Of a stretch of DNA of 37,946 bases, positions 17,562 to 27,256 are shown one piece after another. A program made the translations under genes and the position numbers. This stretch comes from Bartonella melophagi K-2C (GTDB lineage: Bacteria; Pseudomonadota; Alphaproteobacteria; Rhizobiales; Rhizobiaceae). The notes beneath the pieces were generated by a model. It did no database searches. It had not been told where the DNA came from and worked only from the letters and a program-made list of their open reading frames with translations. The DNA is taken from positions 64,110 to 102,055 of the forward strand of contig NZ_JH725084.1 in the NCBI RefSeq assembly GCF_000278255.1, in the 5' to 3' direction. Position 1 is the stretch's first letter, and each line of letters starts with the position of its first letter.

Positions 17562-18965
17562 ATGAAACGCAAAGGTTATAAGCCTATTTCTGATTTCCTA
17601 AAAAGTTTGCGTGGTGTAAATAATTGGGAACAAGTTTCGCAATGGCTTTCATTCCGAGATGTGGAAGATATTGAGTGTATTACACCTGATCAGGCGGGGG
17701 TAGCACGTGGCAAGATGATGCTTTCTAAGAAATTCACATCAGAGACATCTTTAGCATTGCCTTCAGCAGTTTTTATGACAACAATTTCAGGATCTTATCC
17801 TGAAGATGGAAATGGTTTTGAATATCCAAAAACAGATGGTGATTTGCGTCTTGAGCCTGATCTTTCTACACTGAGTATTGTACCATGGGAAGATGCACCT
17901 ACAGCGCAGGTGATTTGTGATCTTGTATATCAAAATGGGCAGGCTGTTGATTATACACCACGTAATGTTTTGCGGACAGTAATTGATTTTTATACTCAAA
18001 TGGGCTTGAAACCGATTGTTTCACCAGAAATTGAGTTTTATTTAGTGGAAAAGAATCCCGATCCTGATTACCCTTTGGTACCTCCAGTTGGTCGTTCTGG
18101 TCGTTCAATTGGTGGTGGGCAAGGCTACTCGATTGCGGGTGTTAATGAATTTGATGAGCTGATTGACGATATTTATCAGTTTTCAGAGGCACAAGGATTG
18201 GAAATTGATACTCTCATTCATGAGGAAGGAGCAGGTCAATTTGAAATTAATTTACGTCATGGTGACCCTATTGAATTAGCTGATCAAGTTTTTATGTTTA
18301 AACGAACGATTCGTGAAGCAGCACTTAAACATAATATGTATGCAACTTTTATGGCCAAACCTATTCAGGGGCAACCGGGATCTGCTATGCATATTCACCA
18401 GTCTGTTATCGATCAAAAAACTGGAGACAATATTTTTACAGAGAAAGATGGTGGGGAAAGTATGCGTTTTCGCCACTTTATTGGTGGTTTGCAAAAGCAT
18501 ATGGCAGGAGTATTTGTTATGCTTGCTCCTTATGTTAATTCTTATCGGCGCCTTATGCCGTGTTTCTCAGCACCGGTTAATTTGCGGTGGGGGTATGATA
18601 ATCGTACTACAGCATTTCGTGTGCCACGTTCTGTTCCACAGGGACGACGCGTTGAGAATAGACTTCCTTCATCGGATGCCAATCCTTATTTAGCGCTTGC
18701 TGCTTCTTTAGCGTGTGGTCTTATTGGTTTGCAGAACAAGCTTGAACCAGATGAGCCAGCAGAAAAAACTGTAAATGCTGATAATATTGAATTACCGCGT
18801 GGGTTAATTGAGGCCGTCAATTTATTTGAACAAGATAAAGCATTACGTGCTATTTTAGGAGATGCATTTGTAAATACTTATGCTGCTATCAAACGACAAG
18901 AATTTGAAACTTTTATGCAAGTGATTAGCCCGTGGGAGCGTGAATATCTCCTGCTTAATGTTTAA
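17562..18965 (+). CDS. puuA: Glutamine-synthetase-family ligase, gamma-glutamylputrescine synthetase-like
   Basis: This is a type-I glutamine synthetase fold enzyme, but its partner FAD oxidase points to gamma-glutamylation of an amine such as putrescine rather than ammonia assimilation. The N-terminus has IECITPDQAGVARGKMM (about 37-53). The catalytic domain shows PEIEFYLVEK, GAGQFEINLRHGDP, KPIQGQPGSAMHIHQS (ATP and metal site), NLRWGYDNRTTAFRVP and RVENRLPSSDANPYLALAA. GlnA's adenylylation-loop motif is not apparent. ATG 17562 is preferred (467 residues), but the frame stays open back to a TTG at 17523 with a GGGGGAG site upstream. The oxidase gene follows after 11 bases. Confidence 0.85.
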   Translation: MKRKGYKPISDFLKSLRGVNNWEQVSQWLSFRDVEDIECITPDQAGVARGKMMLSKKFTSETSLALPSAVFMTTISGSYPEDGNGFEYPKTDGDLRLEPDLSTLSIVPWEDAPTAQVICDLVYQNGQAVDYTPRNVLRTVIDFYTQMGLKPIVSPEIEFYLVEKNPDPDYPLVPPVGRSGRSIGGGQGYSIAGVNEFDELIDDIYQFSEAQGLEIDTLIHEEGAGQFEINLRHGDPIELADQVFMFKRTIREAALKHNMYATFMAKPIQGQPGSAMHIHQSVIDQKTGDNIFTEKDGGESMRFRHFIGGLQKHMAGVFVMLAPYVNSYRRLMPCFSAPVNLRWGYDNRTTAFRVPRSVPQGRRVENRLPSSDANPYLALAASLACGLIGLQNKLEPDEPAEKTVNADNIELPRGLIEAVNLFEQDKALRAILGDAFVNTYAAIKRQEFETFMQVISPWEREYLLLNV

Positions 18966-18976
18966 ATATTATCACT

Positions 18977-20263
18977 ATGATTGATTCTCATCAAATTTCT
19001 CCAGGAGTCTCTTGGTATGAGGATACTTTGGAAGAGCGTCCTTCTTATCCGTTGTTTGTTGGTGAACAGATACAGTGCGATGTAGTTATTATTGGAGGTG
19101 GATTTACAGGGCTTTCAGCCGCTTATCATTTAGTTAAGGCAGGAATGAATGTTGTGTTGTTTGAAGCTTCATGTTTTGGTGATGGCGCTTCGGGGCGCAA
19201 TGGTGGGCAATTGGGAACAGGTCAACGACAATGGGTAGAAACACTAGAAAACAGGTATGGTTTTGAACGAAGTAAAATATTATTTGATTTAGCTGAAGAA
19301 GCCAAAAGGGATATTTTATCTTGGTGCGCTATGCCTGATTGTAATATCGACTTTATAGCAGGCCAACTTTCCGTTACCCATAAAAAACGTGAGATCAGAG
19401 CTTATCAGCAGCATGTTGAGGTTATGCAGCGTTATGGTTATAGTGGTCTTACTTTTATGGATAAAGCTGAAACAGATGAGCGGCTTGGTTCGTCTTTTTA
19501 TCATGGTGGTATTTATGATGTAGGTACTGGCCACATCAATCCATTAAAGTTAATTGTTTGGTTGGCAAAAAAAGCAAGGAGAGTTGGCGCTAAACTTTAT
19601 GAGAAGACTCAAGTGAAAGCGATAGAGCGCAGCAATAACCACTGCGTAGTGGTAACAGAACGAGGCAATATAAAGGCTGAGAGTGTATTATTGGCGACCA
19701 ATGCATATAATCTTGGGCTTCAGGATTTTGTGCAGAAACATATTTTTTCTATTCGCTCTTATATTGGAGCAACTGAACCATTATCAGAGTGTAGTCGGAT
19801 TCTTCCTGGAAGAGAAGCGGTAGATGATTCCCGTCTTATGGTTCGTTATTTTCGAAAAAGTATCGACAATCGTTTATTATTTGGTGGGGTAGAAAGTTAT
19901 AGTAACCAATATCCAGTTGATTTAGATGAGCGTATACGTCGGCAAATTGTTGAAATTTATCCACACCTTCAGTCTATAAATTTGACTCATCGTTGGGGAG
20001 CAACAGTAGCAATTACGTTTGAACGCATGCCTTATGTTCGCCAACTTATGCCGGGTGTTACTTATTGTGGAGGATATTCAGGACACGGGGTTATGCTTGC
20101 TCCCTTTATAGGAAAATTATATGCTGAATGGTTATCTGGAAAACGTGAACGTTTTAAGTGTTTTCAGGATTTAAAGATTTCATCCTTTCCGGGTGGTAAG
20201 ATTTTTCGTTACCCGCTTATATTTTTAGCAATGAACTATTTTTCTTTGATGGACCATTTTTAA
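18977..20263 (+). CDS. puuB: FAD-dependent amine oxidoreductase, PuuB/OrdL-like
   Basis: This 428-residue DAO-family flavoprotein probably oxidises the gamma-glutamylated amine made by the preceding ligase to an aldehyde. The dinucleotide fold is at the N-terminus: VVIIGGGFTGLSAAYHLVKAG (about 36-56) ending with Glu63, then GASGRNGGQLG (70-80). The central GTGHINPLKLIVWLA and the C-terminal GGYSGHGVMLAPFIGKL motifs are those of the gamma-glutamylputrescine oxidase group. The short 11-base gap and shared direction indicate one operon with the ligase. An aldehyde dehydrogenase for the next step is not adjacent; the one at 8.1-9.6 kb is a candidate. No strong ribosome site is seen, suggesting translational coupling. 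Confidence 0.85.
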   Translation: MIDSHQISPGVSWYEDTLEERPSYPLFVGEQIQCDVVIIGGGFTGLSAAYHLVKAGMNVVLFEASCFGDGASGRNGGQLGTGQRQWVETLENRYGFERSKILFDLAEEAKRDILSWCAMPDCNIDFIAGQLSVTHKKREIRAYQQHVEVMQRYGYSGLTFMDKAETDERLGSSFYHGGIYDVGTGHINPLKLIVWLAKKARRVGAKLYEKTQVKAIERSNNHCVVVTERGNIKAESVLLATNAYNLGLQDFVQKHIFSIRSYIGATEPLSECSRILPGREAVDDSRLMVRYFRKSIDNRLLFGGVESYSNQYPVDLDERIRRQIVEIYPHLQSINLTHRWGATVAITFERMPYVRQLMPGVTYCGGYSGHGVMLAPFIGKLYAEWLSGKRERFKCFQDLKISSFPGGKIFRYPLIFLAMNYFSLMDHF

Positions 20264-20371
20264 TCAGTTACTATTTAAAATGAAGAAAATTAATGGTTTG
20301 TTTAATATCTATCTATTGTAATAGTAGAAGTCTTTTGTGAATTTTGTGAGTTTGTATAACTGAGCGGAAAA

Positions 20372-20446
20372 ATGAATAAGTCCGTGATAGTTAGTAAAAT
20401 TATTCCAATATTTTTTTCTGTTTTTTTAGTGGTAGTGGTGATTTGA
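20372..20446 (+). CDS. Possible 24-residue hydrophobic microprotein
   Basis: An ATG preceded by GCGGAAAA opens a 24-codon frame. It encodes a short basic start (MNKSVIVSK) and then a run of Ile, Val and Phe ending at TGA. It would make a single membrane helix. In AT-rich DNA such frames arise by chance, and no relative is known to me. Confidence 0.2.
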   Translation: MNKSVIVSKIIPIFFSVFLVVVVI

Positions 20447-20547
20447 CAGAACGAAAATTGTTCTTGTTTTTATCATTGTTAATATGTGAGGCAGTTTAGT
20501 GAATCAATAATTATATTATAAAAGTTTTAAAGTTTCTTCTGAGTAAT

Positions 20548-20580
20548 AAAGAATGGTGCAATTTTTCATTCTTTTTCTTG
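20548..20580 (+). terminator. Weak hairpin with T-rich tail
   Basis: AAAGAATG (20548-20555) pairs with CATTCTTT (20567-20574), with an 11-base loop and TTCTTG after it. It lies 285 bases beyond puuB. The stem is AT-rich, so the call is tentative. Confidence 0.3.
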
Positions 20581-21027
20581 AAAAACATATTTGTTACATA
20601 GTTTTCAATCAGGCTAAATTTGATCACTTTCTTATGTATTTATCTCTTATGTTTCTACTGAGATTATGTTGGAGAAGACAGAAAAATCTTACTCTTTTGT
20701 TATCGAAAGATACGGTTAATATTTGAACTTTTTATTTGGTAGTTAGTTTATCACTTTTTGGTATCTCGTAATTAGATTGGGATAGAACGGTTTAGTGGCG
20801 TAGCTACACATGAGTTTTTATTTATAAAAATCCAATTGTCCGTGATTAAAAAACGGTAATTGAATTAAATGATATATTTGCGTAGGTATTTGATGAAAGG
20901 CAGATTTTTTGCATTAATTATTATCTTAAAAGGAAATAGCGCAAATCAAGGAATACCTTTGCGATAACAGGATGAGAACACAAAACGCAGAGAATTTACG
21001 TGCATATGGTAAAAAATACAAGAAATC

Positions 21028-21927
21028 TTAAAATTTTGGTATAGGTAATTTATGTGCTTGAGCAGCAGCTTTAAGCGTATTGACCATAAGCATGGCAATT
21101 GTCATAGGACCAACACCTCCTGGTACAGGAGTAATAGCAGCAGCTTTTTCTTTAACTTCTTCAAAATCTACATCACCAACAAGACGGGTTTTATTAGTAC
21201 CTTTTTCTGAAACTTCAATCCGGTTAATACCAACATCAATAACAATAGCTCCCTGTTTTACCCAATCTTTCTTAATGATATGTGGGCGACCAACAGCTAC
21301 AACTAAAATATCAGCACTACGACACACTTCGTCAAGATCACGGGTACGACTGTGGGCAATTGTTACAGTAGCATTGGCTGCCATCAATAAGGCTGCCATA
21401 GGTTTGCCGACAATATTAGAACGCCCAACGATGACTGCATCAAGACCTGATAAATCTCGCCCACATTGTTGTTCGATTATCATCATAACACCAGCAGGTG
21501 TGCAGGGAATGATAGTATCTTCAAGTATATTTACTGCAAGTTTTCCTATATTGATATAATGAAAACCATCAACATCTTTCTGGACGGCGATAGCTTGCGT
21601 TATTTTGTTCGTATTGATATGAGCAGGTAGGGGGAGTTGCACCAAAATCCCGTGGATTTTAGGATCGGAATTTAACGTTTCAATGAGTTGCAGGAGTTCT
21701 TCTTCTTTCGTGTCTTGGGGAATTGTATGCTTAATTGAAAGAAAACCACATTCTTCAGCTTTTTTACTTTTTGAGGTAACATAAACCTGACTTGCAGGAT
21801 CATCTCCAACAATGATAACGGCTATCCCAGGCTGTATTTTATGATTGTTATGGAGTTTCTTTGTTTCTTTCTTGACTTTATTAATAATGTTTTCAGCAAG
21901 CTTTTTTCCGTCAATAATATTGTCCAT
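21028..21927 (-). CDS. folD: Bifunctional methylene-THF dehydrogenase/cyclohydrolase
   Basis: FolD interconverts 5,10-methylene-, methenyl- and 10-formyl-tetrahydrofolate in one-carbon metabolism. The 299-residue product carries the active-site segment [14 protein letters not shown] (49-62), with Tyr49 and Lys53 matching the catalytic pair, then QLPLPAHI. The NADP-binding part has [16 protein letters not shown], and the C-terminus has [22 protein letters not shown] precedes the ATG at good spacing. It is leftward, convergent with puuB across a long gap and divergent from the AsmA-family gene. Confidence 0.96.
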   Translation of the reverse strand: MDNIIDGKKLAENIINKVKKETKKLHNNHKIQPGIAVIIVGDDPASQVYVTSKSKKAEECGFLSIKHTIPQDTKEEELLQLIETLNSDPKIHGILVQLPLPAHINTNKITQAIAVQKDVDGFHYINIGKLAVNILEDTIIPCTPAGVMMIIEQQCGRDLSGLDAVIVGRSNIVGKPMAALLMAANATVTIAHSRTRDLDEVCRSADILVVAVGRPHIIKKDWVKQGAIVIDVGINRIEVSEKGTNKTRLVGDVDFEEVKEKAAAITPVPGGVGPMTIAMLMVNTLKAAAQAHKLPIPKF

Positions 21928-22232
21928 AAGAAGAATCCTTTCAGGTAGGGATATTCATTTTAAAGTATTTGCTGATAGTAAAAAGAGTTTTATGGCACTA
22001 TTTGAATAACCATAATTACATGGTTTGCCTATCTTTTTTCTTTTGGAGAGTAGTGGAAAATAGTTGCCTTATAAAGAGAGAGTAACATTGTTGTTTCAAT
22101 AAAATTTGAATAAAATAAAGATAATTGAGTTATTAAATAGATATAGCAGATTATAGGATTATCAAAACCATTTTTTAATGATCATTTAGTTTCGTTTTAA
22201 TCTATTATAGGGTAAAAAATATAGAGGAAATT
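21928..22232. other. Divergent promoter region, folD and AsmA-family gene
   Basis: About 305 AT-rich bases separate two divergent starts. The promoters of both must be here. I see no gene or strong repeat. Confidence 0.6.
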
Positions 22233-24113
22233 GTGCTCATCAGAATAATAAAATTTTTGAGTGGGGTTTTTGTAGCAGTTGTTTTTTTGCTTGGAACTTT
22301 TGTTATCGTTTTACCTTATCTTGTATCAACAGACGCGATTCGTGTCCGAATGGCACAGGATTTAAGCGCGTGGACAGGCTATAATGTGCAATTGCGTGAA
22401 CCACCACGTTTGAAACTTTTTCCTTATCCAAAAGCATTTCTTTCAGGAATTACTTTAACATCCAAAATTGATGATGTTGCACCTTTAATGGAAGCTGAAT
22501 CGATAGAAGTAGATCTTTCTTTAATTGATCTTCTTAGAGGATGTGTTTCTTTTTCAGAAACACGAATTGTGCGTCCACAATTTGTTATGGAAAAACCTTT
22601 TAAAACAGTGTCTGATTTTTTTAATACGCTTTCACGATCGCAAGGTACTTTGGGGTTAGCAGTACGTAATGCTCGTGAAATTATTAAACTCAATCCTGAT
22701 CAACCAGATATAGAGAGCCTTTTAAACCAACCTTTTGGACGTATTGTTATCGAAAATGGTATTCTTATTTATCGCGATAGTGTTTCTGATGTGACAGAAA
22801 AAATAACAGGACTGAATGTAACTATCGATTGGTCAGAATTAACACAAGCAGCGCGGTTTCGCGCAAATGCTCGTTGGCATGGAGAGTTAACGGAATTATT
22901 AATTAATGCTGATCAAGCTTTATTGCTTTTAGCAGGGGGGCAAAGTTCGCTTAGAGTGAGCTTCAATTCTTTGCGTGGTGGTATAACATTTACGGGGAAA
23001 GCACGATTATCTGAATATTACATTTTTGACGGAAAAGTATCGATGCGTTCTCCTGGCTGGAATCAAACATTGGCTTGGATTGGTGGAAATCAGTTTTGGG
23101 GAGGAAGATTAAAGCTACCTATTGTATGGGAATCTCATTTTTTAGCACAGCCAAAACGTATTGAAATGAATAATATTACATTTAATATGGGTACTGCAAA
23201 TGCGCGTGGAGCTTTGGAATTTGATTTCCAAAACCGTGTTCCTAACATAATTGGATCTTTAGCTTTTGATGGTATGAATCTTAATATATTGGAGTCGATG
23301 TTTTCACCACTTGGTGAGGAAAATAAATTCCTTGATGCAACAATTTTTGATCGTATTGGATTAGATGTGCGAATTTCAGCACCCCAAGCAAAAATAGGTA
23401 AAATTGCACTTACAAATTTGGCAGCAGCAATGCAAATTAAAAATGGGCATGGGATTTTTGATCTTGGAAATGCAAATATTTTTGGTGGATCTATTCAGAG
23501 CAATGTTCAAATTGTACCAAATGGTAAAAAGGCGCGTTTTGAAGGGCGCATTTCGGGGACTTCTGTTGATGCGCAAACTTTTTCAGAGGCTTTAGGATTA
23601 ACTCCATCTATACAGGCTAAAACTGACTTCATTGTAACAATACAAATGCTTGTTAGTAGTTGGTCAGAAATTCTTGAGAAAATGCAGGGACAATTAACAG
23701 TGAATATGCCTTCTGGCCGATTATTGAGATATGATTTAAATGAATTTCAGCACAAATTTTCAGAGAATGAACAGTTTTTTTTAGTAAATAACCACGTGTT
23801 TTCAACACCTTTTGAGCGTTTAAATATTAAAGCAAAATTTTCTGATGGCATAGTAACGGAGATAGAATCATTAATGTATACGGCAGATTGGAATTTATCT
23901 ATTAGTGGTTCCATTGCAGTGCCTATCACCAAGAAAAAGCAGAAGGATTTCATATTGCAAGGACGATTACAGAAAAATAATCGTTCAGATACTTTATGCA
24001 AAGATGTTCAGTGTCTTACTAATAGCCTTGTGCGGCCTTTTAGTTTTTCACTTAGCTCTACGGGGCAGTCTCTAGGACAATTTTTTGTTAAGAAAAATAT
24101 TGATGAAAATTAA
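22233..24113 (+). CDS. AsmA-family envelope protein
   Basis: The 626-residue product has one N-terminal membrane anchor (about residues 5-30, FLSGVFVAVVFLLGTFVIVLPYLV) followed by a large periplasmic part. The region after the anchor, with DAIRVRMAQDLSAWTGYNVQLREPPRLKLFPYPKAFLSGITL, is the AsmA N-terminal signature, and a C-terminal AsmA-like domain is visible at about 370-600. AsmA-type proteins form lipid-conducting bridges between inner and outer membranes (family knowledge). The start is GTG with GAGGA just upstream. No neighbour shares its direction closely, so it seems to be transcribed alone. The specific paralogue cannot be named. Confidence 0.85.
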   Translation: MLIRIIKFLSGVFVAVVFLLGTFVIVLPYLVSTDAIRVRMAQDLSAWTGYNVQLREPPRLKLFPYPKAFLSGITLTSKIDDVAPLMEAESIEVDLSLIDLLRGCVSFSETRIVRPQFVMEKPFKTVSDFFNTLSRSQGTLGLAVRNAREIIKLNPDQPDIESLLNQPFGRIVIENGILIYRDSVSDVTEKITGLNVTIDWSELTQAARFRANARWHGELTELLINADQALLLLAGGQSSLRVSFNSLRGGITFTGKARLSEYYIFDGKVSMRSPGWNQTLAWIGGNQFWGGRLKLPIVWESHFLAQPKRIEMNNITFNMGTANARGALEFDFQNRVPNIIGSLAFDGMNLNILESMFSPLGEENKFLDATIFDRIGLDVRISAPQAKIGKIALTNLAAAMQIKNGHGIFDLGNANIFGGSIQSNVQIVPNGKKARFEGRISGTSVDAQTFSEALGLTPSIQAKTDFIVTIQMLVSSWSEILEKMQGQLTVNMPSGRLLRYDLNEFQHKFSENEQFFLVNNHVFSTPFERLNIKAKFSDGIVTEIESLMYTADWNLSISGSIAVPITKKKQKDFILQGRLQKNNRSDTLCKDVQCLTNSLVRPFSFSLSSTGQSLGQFFVKKNIDEN

Positions 24114-24205
24114 ATCTTTATTTTTCATTGTTGATTTTGATTTTAGAAAATCACTCAACAAATATTGTTTTAAAATGAAATTTAAAGACTACACTCGCGG
24201 GCTTT

Positions 24206-24349
24206 CTAACGCATCTGGGAGGAAATACCGTAACCATCTGTGGCAATTATATGCTTTCCCTTTGTTCCAACTGAGCTAATTCCTATAGTGATCAGAATAA
24301 AAGCTAAAATTGTGGCAATAGTAATAACAGTGGCTCTTTTAGCAGACAT
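24206..24349 (-). CDS. Small membrane protein, 47 residues
   Basis: On the minus strand an ATG with GGAGGA four to five bases upstream opens a 47-codon frame ending in TAG. The product starts MSAKRATV, has one membrane helix at about 7-24 (ITIATILAFILITIG) and ends in a short polar tail (GTKGKHIIATDGYG). The strong ribosome site, basic start and hydrophobic core make a real gene likely. It lies between the AsmA-family gene and rsmE, opposite in direction to both. I know no named family for it. Confidence 0.6.
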   Translation of the reverse strand: MSAKRATVITIATILAFILITIGISSVGTKGKHIIATDGYGISSQMR

Positions 24350-24576
24350 ATCTTCCTCCAATCATAGGGCAAATCGTTGAGTGCAAGAGAGAGTATTTTG
24401 TGATCAATTTTTATGCGAACAGAATCATTTAACATTCTATTTATTCCAATTATTATAAATAAAAGTAAATAATTCTACTACTCTTCAATATATTGTAGTT
24501 CTATAGGGCTGTTTTTTGATTGTAGTTTTTGTTTTATCATCTTGACGATTGTAATTTGCTCTGTCACAAATTTTTT

Positions 24577-25320
24577 ATGCATGTGAATTATAAATTTCAA
24601 AGGTTGTTTATTCAGCAACCACTTTCTTTGAACAGAAAAATAGAGATAGAAGGAGTTCAAGTTTCTTACCTTGTGCATGTTTTGCGCATGAAAGAGGGAG
24701 CTCAGATTTTGCTTTTTAACGGGCAAGATGGTGAATGGTTGGCCAAGATTACTGCTATTAAAAAAAAGTTTGTAGTGGTTCAGCTTATTCATCAAACAAG
24801 GCTTCAAGCAACCTGTTCAGATCTTATTTATTGTTTTGCTCCACTTAAACATGCGCGTTTAGATTATATGGTACAAAAGGTTGTAGAAATGGGGGTATCT
24901 ATTTTGCAGCCTGTTATAACACATCATACACAAGTTTCTCGTATCAATATGGCACGTATAAAGGCTAATATTATTGAAGCGGCTGAACAATGTGGCATTT
25001 TATCTTTACCGGAATGCTTACCTGCTGTATCGTTAAAAACACTTTTAGAACATTGGGATAAGACACACTCTTTGTTCTTTTGTGATGAGTCGCATGAAAT
25101 ACAAAATCCATTACCTCTTTTAAAAAAGCATGGAACTATTCCGCTTGGTGTTCTTATTGGACCAGAAGGAGGATTTAGTGAAGAAGAACAGGTCCTTTTA
25201 AGAAAACATTCTTTTGTGATTCCTATATCATTAGGTCCACGTATTTTACGTGCTGATACTGCAGCTGTTGCGGCTTTGGCCCTTATTAATACTACAATAG
25301 AGGCTTGGTCAATTGATTAA
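24577..25320 (+). CDS. rsmE: 16S rRNA m3U1498 methyltransferase
   Basis: RsmE methylates N3 of U1498 in 16S rRNA. The start chosen is ATG 24577 (MHVNYKFQRLFIQQPL, 247 residues), which matches the usual N-terminus; an in-frame TTG at 24529 would add residues not expected in the family. A PUA-like RNA-binding domain occupies the first 75 residues. The SPOUT methyltransferase domain follows, with KHARLDYMVQKVVEMGVS, GVLIGPEGGFSEEE and the knot motif SLGPRILRADTAAVAAL near the C-terminus. There is little ribosome site. gshA follows after 69 bases in the same direction. Confidence 0.93.
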   Translation: MHVNYKFQRLFIQQPLSLNRKIEIEGVQVSYLVHVLRMKEGAQILLFNGQDGEWLAKITAIKKKFVVVQLIHQTRLQATCSDLIYCFAPLKHARLDYMVQKVVEMGVSILQPVITHHTQVSRINMARIKANIIEAAEQCGILSLPECLPAVSLKTLLEHWDKTHSLFFCDESHEIQNPLPLLKKHGTIPLGVLIGPEGGFSEEEQVLLRKHSFVIPISLGPRILRADTAAVAALALINTTIEAWSID

Positions 25321-25389
25321 GAAGCTTGCAATATCATTTAAAACAATTCATTTAAAATAGTGGAACTTATTGATAAGGTAAAATAATTT

Positions 25390-26763
25390 ATGGCGCTTGA
25401 TACAACTGATGAAAGTGAAATTCACAATTTAGATTCTCTAGTTGGTTATCTCCAAGAGGGTTGTAAAACAGAAAATGACTGGTGCATTGGTACAGAGCAT
25501 GAAAAATTTCCATTCTATATAAATGATTTTCGTCCTGTTCCATATGAAGGTGCAAAAGGTATTCGTGTACTTTTAGAGGGGATGCAACAAGCTCTAGGGT
25601 GGAAAGCTATTTTAGATGAAGGAAATATTGTTGGGGTTGTAGAATCAGCGGGGCAAGGTGCGATTTCTTTAGAACCTGGTGGGCAGTTTGAATTATCTGG
25701 TGCACCAGTGAAAACGGTTGGCCACACTTATTGTGAGCTGATGGAACATTTGACTCTTCTCAAAAAAATTTCGGGACCATTAGGTATCGGTTTTTTAGGT
25801 ATTGGGGCTAGTCCAAAATGGACTTTAGCTGAAACACCGCAAATGCCCAAATCACGTTATCAAATTATGACTAAATACATGCCAAAAGTTGGTCATAATG
25901 GTCTTAATATGATGTATAGAACAGCAACTATCCAGGTGAATCTTGATTTTTCATCTGAGACTGATATGCGGCGGAAAATGCAAGTATCCATGAAATTGCA
26001 ATCCATTGCAACAGCATTATTTGCCAATTCGCCTTTTATCGAGGGGTGTCCAAATGATTTCTTGTCTTGGCGTTCTCACGTTTGGTGTGATACTGATAAT
26101 CAAAGAACAGGAGTTCTTCCTTTTATATTTTCCGAACGCTTTGGGTTTGCTGATTATGTTGAGTGGGCACTTGATGTACCAATGTATTTTATTATACGCG
26201 ATGGGCATTATCATGATTGTACACATATAACTTTTCGCCAATTTATGAATGGAGCATTGAAAGGGCAAATTGTAGATTCAACACCTAATATAGGAGATTG
26301 GGTAGATCACTTGTCGACTTTGTTTCCTGAAGTGCGTTTAAAACGCTTTTTAGAAATGAGAGGTGCTGATGGTGGGTCTTGGCAACATATCTGTGCATTA
26401 TCTGCTTTTTGGGTTGGTCTTCTTTATGATAGCGAAGCACTTAATGAGGCAGAAGCTTTAACGCAAGATTGGTGTTTTGAAGAAGTTTTAGATATGCGTA
26501 GACGTGTTCCAAAAGAGGGGTTACAAACGCCTTTTCGTCAAACGATGATTTTAGAATTAGCACGTCAGGCTATTGCGATTTCACGCAAGGGATTAAGAAA
26601 TCGCAAGCAATATGATACTTGCGGTTATGATGAAGAAAGTTTTCTTAATCCTTTGGAAGAAATGATTGCAGTGGGTCAAACGGATGCTGATAGGTTGTTA
26701 TCTAAGTATCATTCTATTTGGGACGGGTCTGTGGAACCAGTATTTTTAGAATGTGCCTATTAG
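25390..26763 (+). CDS. gshA: Glutamate-cysteine ligase
   Basis: This enzyme makes gamma-glutamylcysteine, the first step of glutathione synthesis, in the cytoplasm. The 457-residue length and sequence fit the GCS2 form shared by Rhizobiales and plants, not the E. coli form. Visible motifs are GTEHEKFPFYINDFRPVPYEG (ATP and metal site), SLEPGGQFELSGAP, GFLGIGASPKW, RYQIMTKYMPKVGHNGLNMMYRTATIQVNLDFSSE and FWVGLLYD. AAGGT precedes the ATG. It probably shares a transcript with rsmE. Glutathione synthetase is not in the window. Confidence 0.95.
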   Translation: MALDTTDESEIHNLDSLVGYLQEGCKTENDWCIGTEHEKFPFYINDFRPVPYEGAKGIRVLLEGMQQALGWKAILDEGNIVGVVESAGQGAISLEPGGQFELSGAPVKTVGHTYCELMEHLTLLKKISGPLGIGFLGIGASPKWTLAETPQMPKSRYQIMTKYMPKVGHNGLNMMYRTATIQVNLDFSSETDMRRKMQVSMKLQSIATALFANSPFIEGCPNDFLSWRSHVWCDTDNQRTGVLPFIFSERFGFADYVEWALDVPMYFIIRDGHYHDCTHITFRQFMNGALKGQIVDSTPNIGDWVDHLSTLFPEVRLKRFLEMRGADGGSWQHICALSAFWVGLLYDSEALNEAEALTQDWCFEEVLDMRRRVPKEGLQTPFRQTMILELARQAIAISRKGLRNRKQYDTCGYDEESFLNPLEEMIAVGQTDADRLLSKYHSIWDGSVEPVFLECAY

Positions 26764-27022
26764 ATTTTTGAAGTAGAAAAAACTTTTTGTGTCTTTGTGG
26801 TAAAAAACATACACGTTTTCTCTTGTCTATTCTTTAAGAATAGCTAAATATTTGTAATTATGAAGCTCTCAACAATAAGCGAGAATCGATAATCATATTT
26901 ATAGGCACAGAGTAAAGTTTATTTAAAATAAAAAGAGAATTCTATTTACAGATTATCATTTAAGACTGGGTATTTTAATATCACGTAATTCTCTTGTTTA
27001 TAGCGCATAAACAAAAAATGTA

Positions 27023-27256
27023 TTATCGTATAAAAACAGCTCGGCCGTTATTAATAAGACCTTCTCTTTGTGCGCGTTTACGAGCAAGTTTACGTGTACG
27101 ACGAATGGCTTCAGCCTTTTCACGAGCCCGTTTTTTAGATGGTTTTTCATAATATCCACGCATCTTCATTTCACGAAAGATTCCTTCGCGCTGCATTTTC
27201 TTTTTTAGCGCACGCAATGCTTGATCAACATTATTATCACGAACGAGTACTTGCAC
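27023..27256 (-). CDS. rpsU: Ribosomal protein S21
   Basis: S21 is a small basic protein of the 30S subunit that helps start-site selection. The 77-residue product begins [25 protein letters not shown], as in alphaproteobacteria, and ends in a Lys/Arg-rich helix ([26 protein letters not shown]). The start codon is GTG, with AAGG six bases upstream. It is a single leftward gene. Confidence 0.96.
   Translation of the reverse strand: MQVLVRDNNVDQALRALKKKMQREGIFREMKMRGYYEKPSKKRAREKAEAIRRTRKLARKRAQREGLINNGRAVFIR

Larger units (their letters stand above)
20264..21027. other. Long gene-free region between puuB and folD
   Basis: These 764 AT-rich bases lie between two converging genes, where no promoters are needed. 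I find only a 24-codon hydrophobic frame at 20372-20446 and a weak terminator-like hairpin at 20548-20574. The length suggests a decayed gene, but nothing is recognisable. Confidence 0.55.

Noticed and set aside
21080-21559. Rightward 159-codon frame
   Set aside because: It is antisense to folD, whose motifs are complete; no ribosome site or family resemblance.
24255-24290. tRNA D-arm-like string TAGCTCAGTTGG on the minus strand
   Set aside because: No acceptor, anticodon or T arm surrounds it; it lies inside the 47-codon membrane-protein frame.
26827-26843. Palindrome CTATTCTTTAAGAATAG after gshA
   Set aside because: No T run follows on either strand and the stem is AT-rich; insufficient for a terminator call.
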